Assembly: GCA_003564735.1 (NCBI GenBank)
Contig: PXEK01000315.1
Location: forward strand, 1 to 6,309
Direction of reading: 5' to 3'
Source of the DNA: Cryomorphaceae bacterium
Lineage (GTDB): Bacteria; Bacteroidota; Bacteroidia; Flavobacteriales_G; Salibacteraceae
DNA length: 6,309 bases
The notes under the pieces are model-generated. The model searched no databases. It was not told the DNA's origin and saw nothing but the letters and a program-made list of their open reading frames with translations. The position numbers were made by a program, and so were the translations under genes. Shown one piece after another: positions 5,943 to 6,309 of this stretch (position 1 is the stretch's first letter; the number at the start of each line of letters is the position of its first letter).

Positions 5943-5999
5943 ACCGCATTGTTTTATTCAAGTGATACTTTTATGGTTTTCGCAGAAATATGACAATTT

Positions 6000-6309
6000 A
6001 TGAATTTTATACCTATGTTTATGAGTAAAATCTTTACACCTTTACATTGTTCCCTACTTTCTTTATTTTTTGTTCAACTTCTAGCGGTTGAAGTTTTTGG
6101 TCAGAACCCGCCTCAGGGTCTTATCACCGCATCGGGCGGTTGTCCGCCGGGTTCGTACTGTTTCACTAATGCCGGTGCGGAAGGAAGGTTTGGCCCGATA
6201 CAAGCGAATATAGATTCCGCATACGCCGGTACTTTATTGGAAAATCAAGTTACGGTTACGGGTGGTATTCAAGCATGGCAAGTTCCTTTTACCGGGACTT
6301 ATAACGTGG
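6000..6309 (+). CDS. Secreted protein with N-terminal glycine-rich-domain start; C-terminal part beyond the right edge
   Basis: The reading frame is open to the right edge. Possible starts are ATG 6000, 6015 and 6021; an in-frame TGA lies at 5991. Counted from 6021 the product begins MSKIFTPLHCSLLSLFFVQL, giving a clear signal peptide with cleavage expected around VFG|QN (residues 25-29). The mature part has a Cys41/Cys47 pair (GGCPPGSYCF) and then FTNAGAEGRFGPIQANID, AYAGT, and VTGGIQAWQVPFTGTYNV. This FxNAG..G.xGPxQ...AY.GT...GIQ.W.VP.TGTY order matches, from memory, the beginning of glycine-rich (ALK/LTK-like) domains in large Bacteroidota surface proteins. Such proteins are commonly exported by the type IX system with a C-terminal sorting domain, which cannot be checked here. 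Adhesin or gliding-related function is a guess. I give the longest start; 6021 is equally plausible. Confidence 0.82.
   Translation, partial: MNFIPMFMSKIFTPLHCSLLSLFFVQLLAVEVFGQNPPQGLITASGGCPPGSYCFTNAGAEGRFGPIQANIDSAYAGTLLENQVTVTGGIQAWQVPFTGTYNV
6095..6108 (-). repeat. 14-bp dispersed motif, copy C (inside a signal-peptide coding region)
   Basis: The plus strand reads TTTTGGTCAGAACC, the reverse complement of copy B and in the same orientation as copy A. Here it encodes the FGQN residues at the signal-peptide cleavage site, so selection on the protein could explain this copy. Copies A and B are in DNA with no supported gene in that frame. Confidence 0.45.

Noticed and set aside
6073..6095. 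Two overlapping inverted repeats, TTCAAC/GTTGAA and AACTTC/GAAGTT
   Set aside because: They lie inside the signal-peptide coding region and are explained by Leu/Val/Glu codons; the arms are short.

Overview
The window looks like chromosomal DNA of a Bacteroidota (Bacteroidetes), probably Flavobacteriales-like, bacterium. Four things point there: upstream regions carry -7 promoter elements of the TAnnTTTG type instead of sigma70 boxes; Shine-Dalgarno sequences are mostly absent; there is a short lipoprotein of a type I associate with Bacteroidota; and the right edge begins a secreted protein with an FGQN-type signal-peptide end and a glycine-rich surface-protein domain. The genus cannot be told from the sequence.

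Layout, left to right: (1) the first 290 codons of a minus-strand CPA-type Na+/H+ antiporter, cut by the left edge; (2) about 510 bp (873-1382) with no convincing gene, holding a 16-bp palindrome, two candidate minus-strand promoters and one copy of a 14-bp motif; (3) a minus-strand pair, a small lipoprotein followed 23 bp later by a DJ-1/PfpI-family protein, read from a promoter whose -7 box sits inside a perfect inverted repeat; (4) a divergent plus-strand GT2 glycosyltransferase resembling polyprenol-phosphate mannose synthase; (5) convergent with it, full-length minus-strand priA, with a likely intrinsic terminator in the 35-bp gap; (6) a 171-bp divergent promoter region; (7) the start of a secreted glycine-rich-domain protein, cut by the right edge.

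The genes do not form one pathway. PriA is replication restart, the GT2 enzyme makes a lipid-linked sugar donor, the antiporter handles cation/pH balance, and the lipoprotein/DJ-1 pair may be a small stress or envelope operon. I see no CRISPR array, IS element, tRNA, rRNA or defence system.

Most of the window is ordinary. The observations most worth checking are the 14-mer GGTTCTGACCAAAA, present three times in 6.3 kb in three different contexts; the operator-like inverted repeat built around the lipoprotein -7 element; and the priA -7 element only 4 bp from its start codon, which predicts a leaderless or nearly leaderless mRNA.
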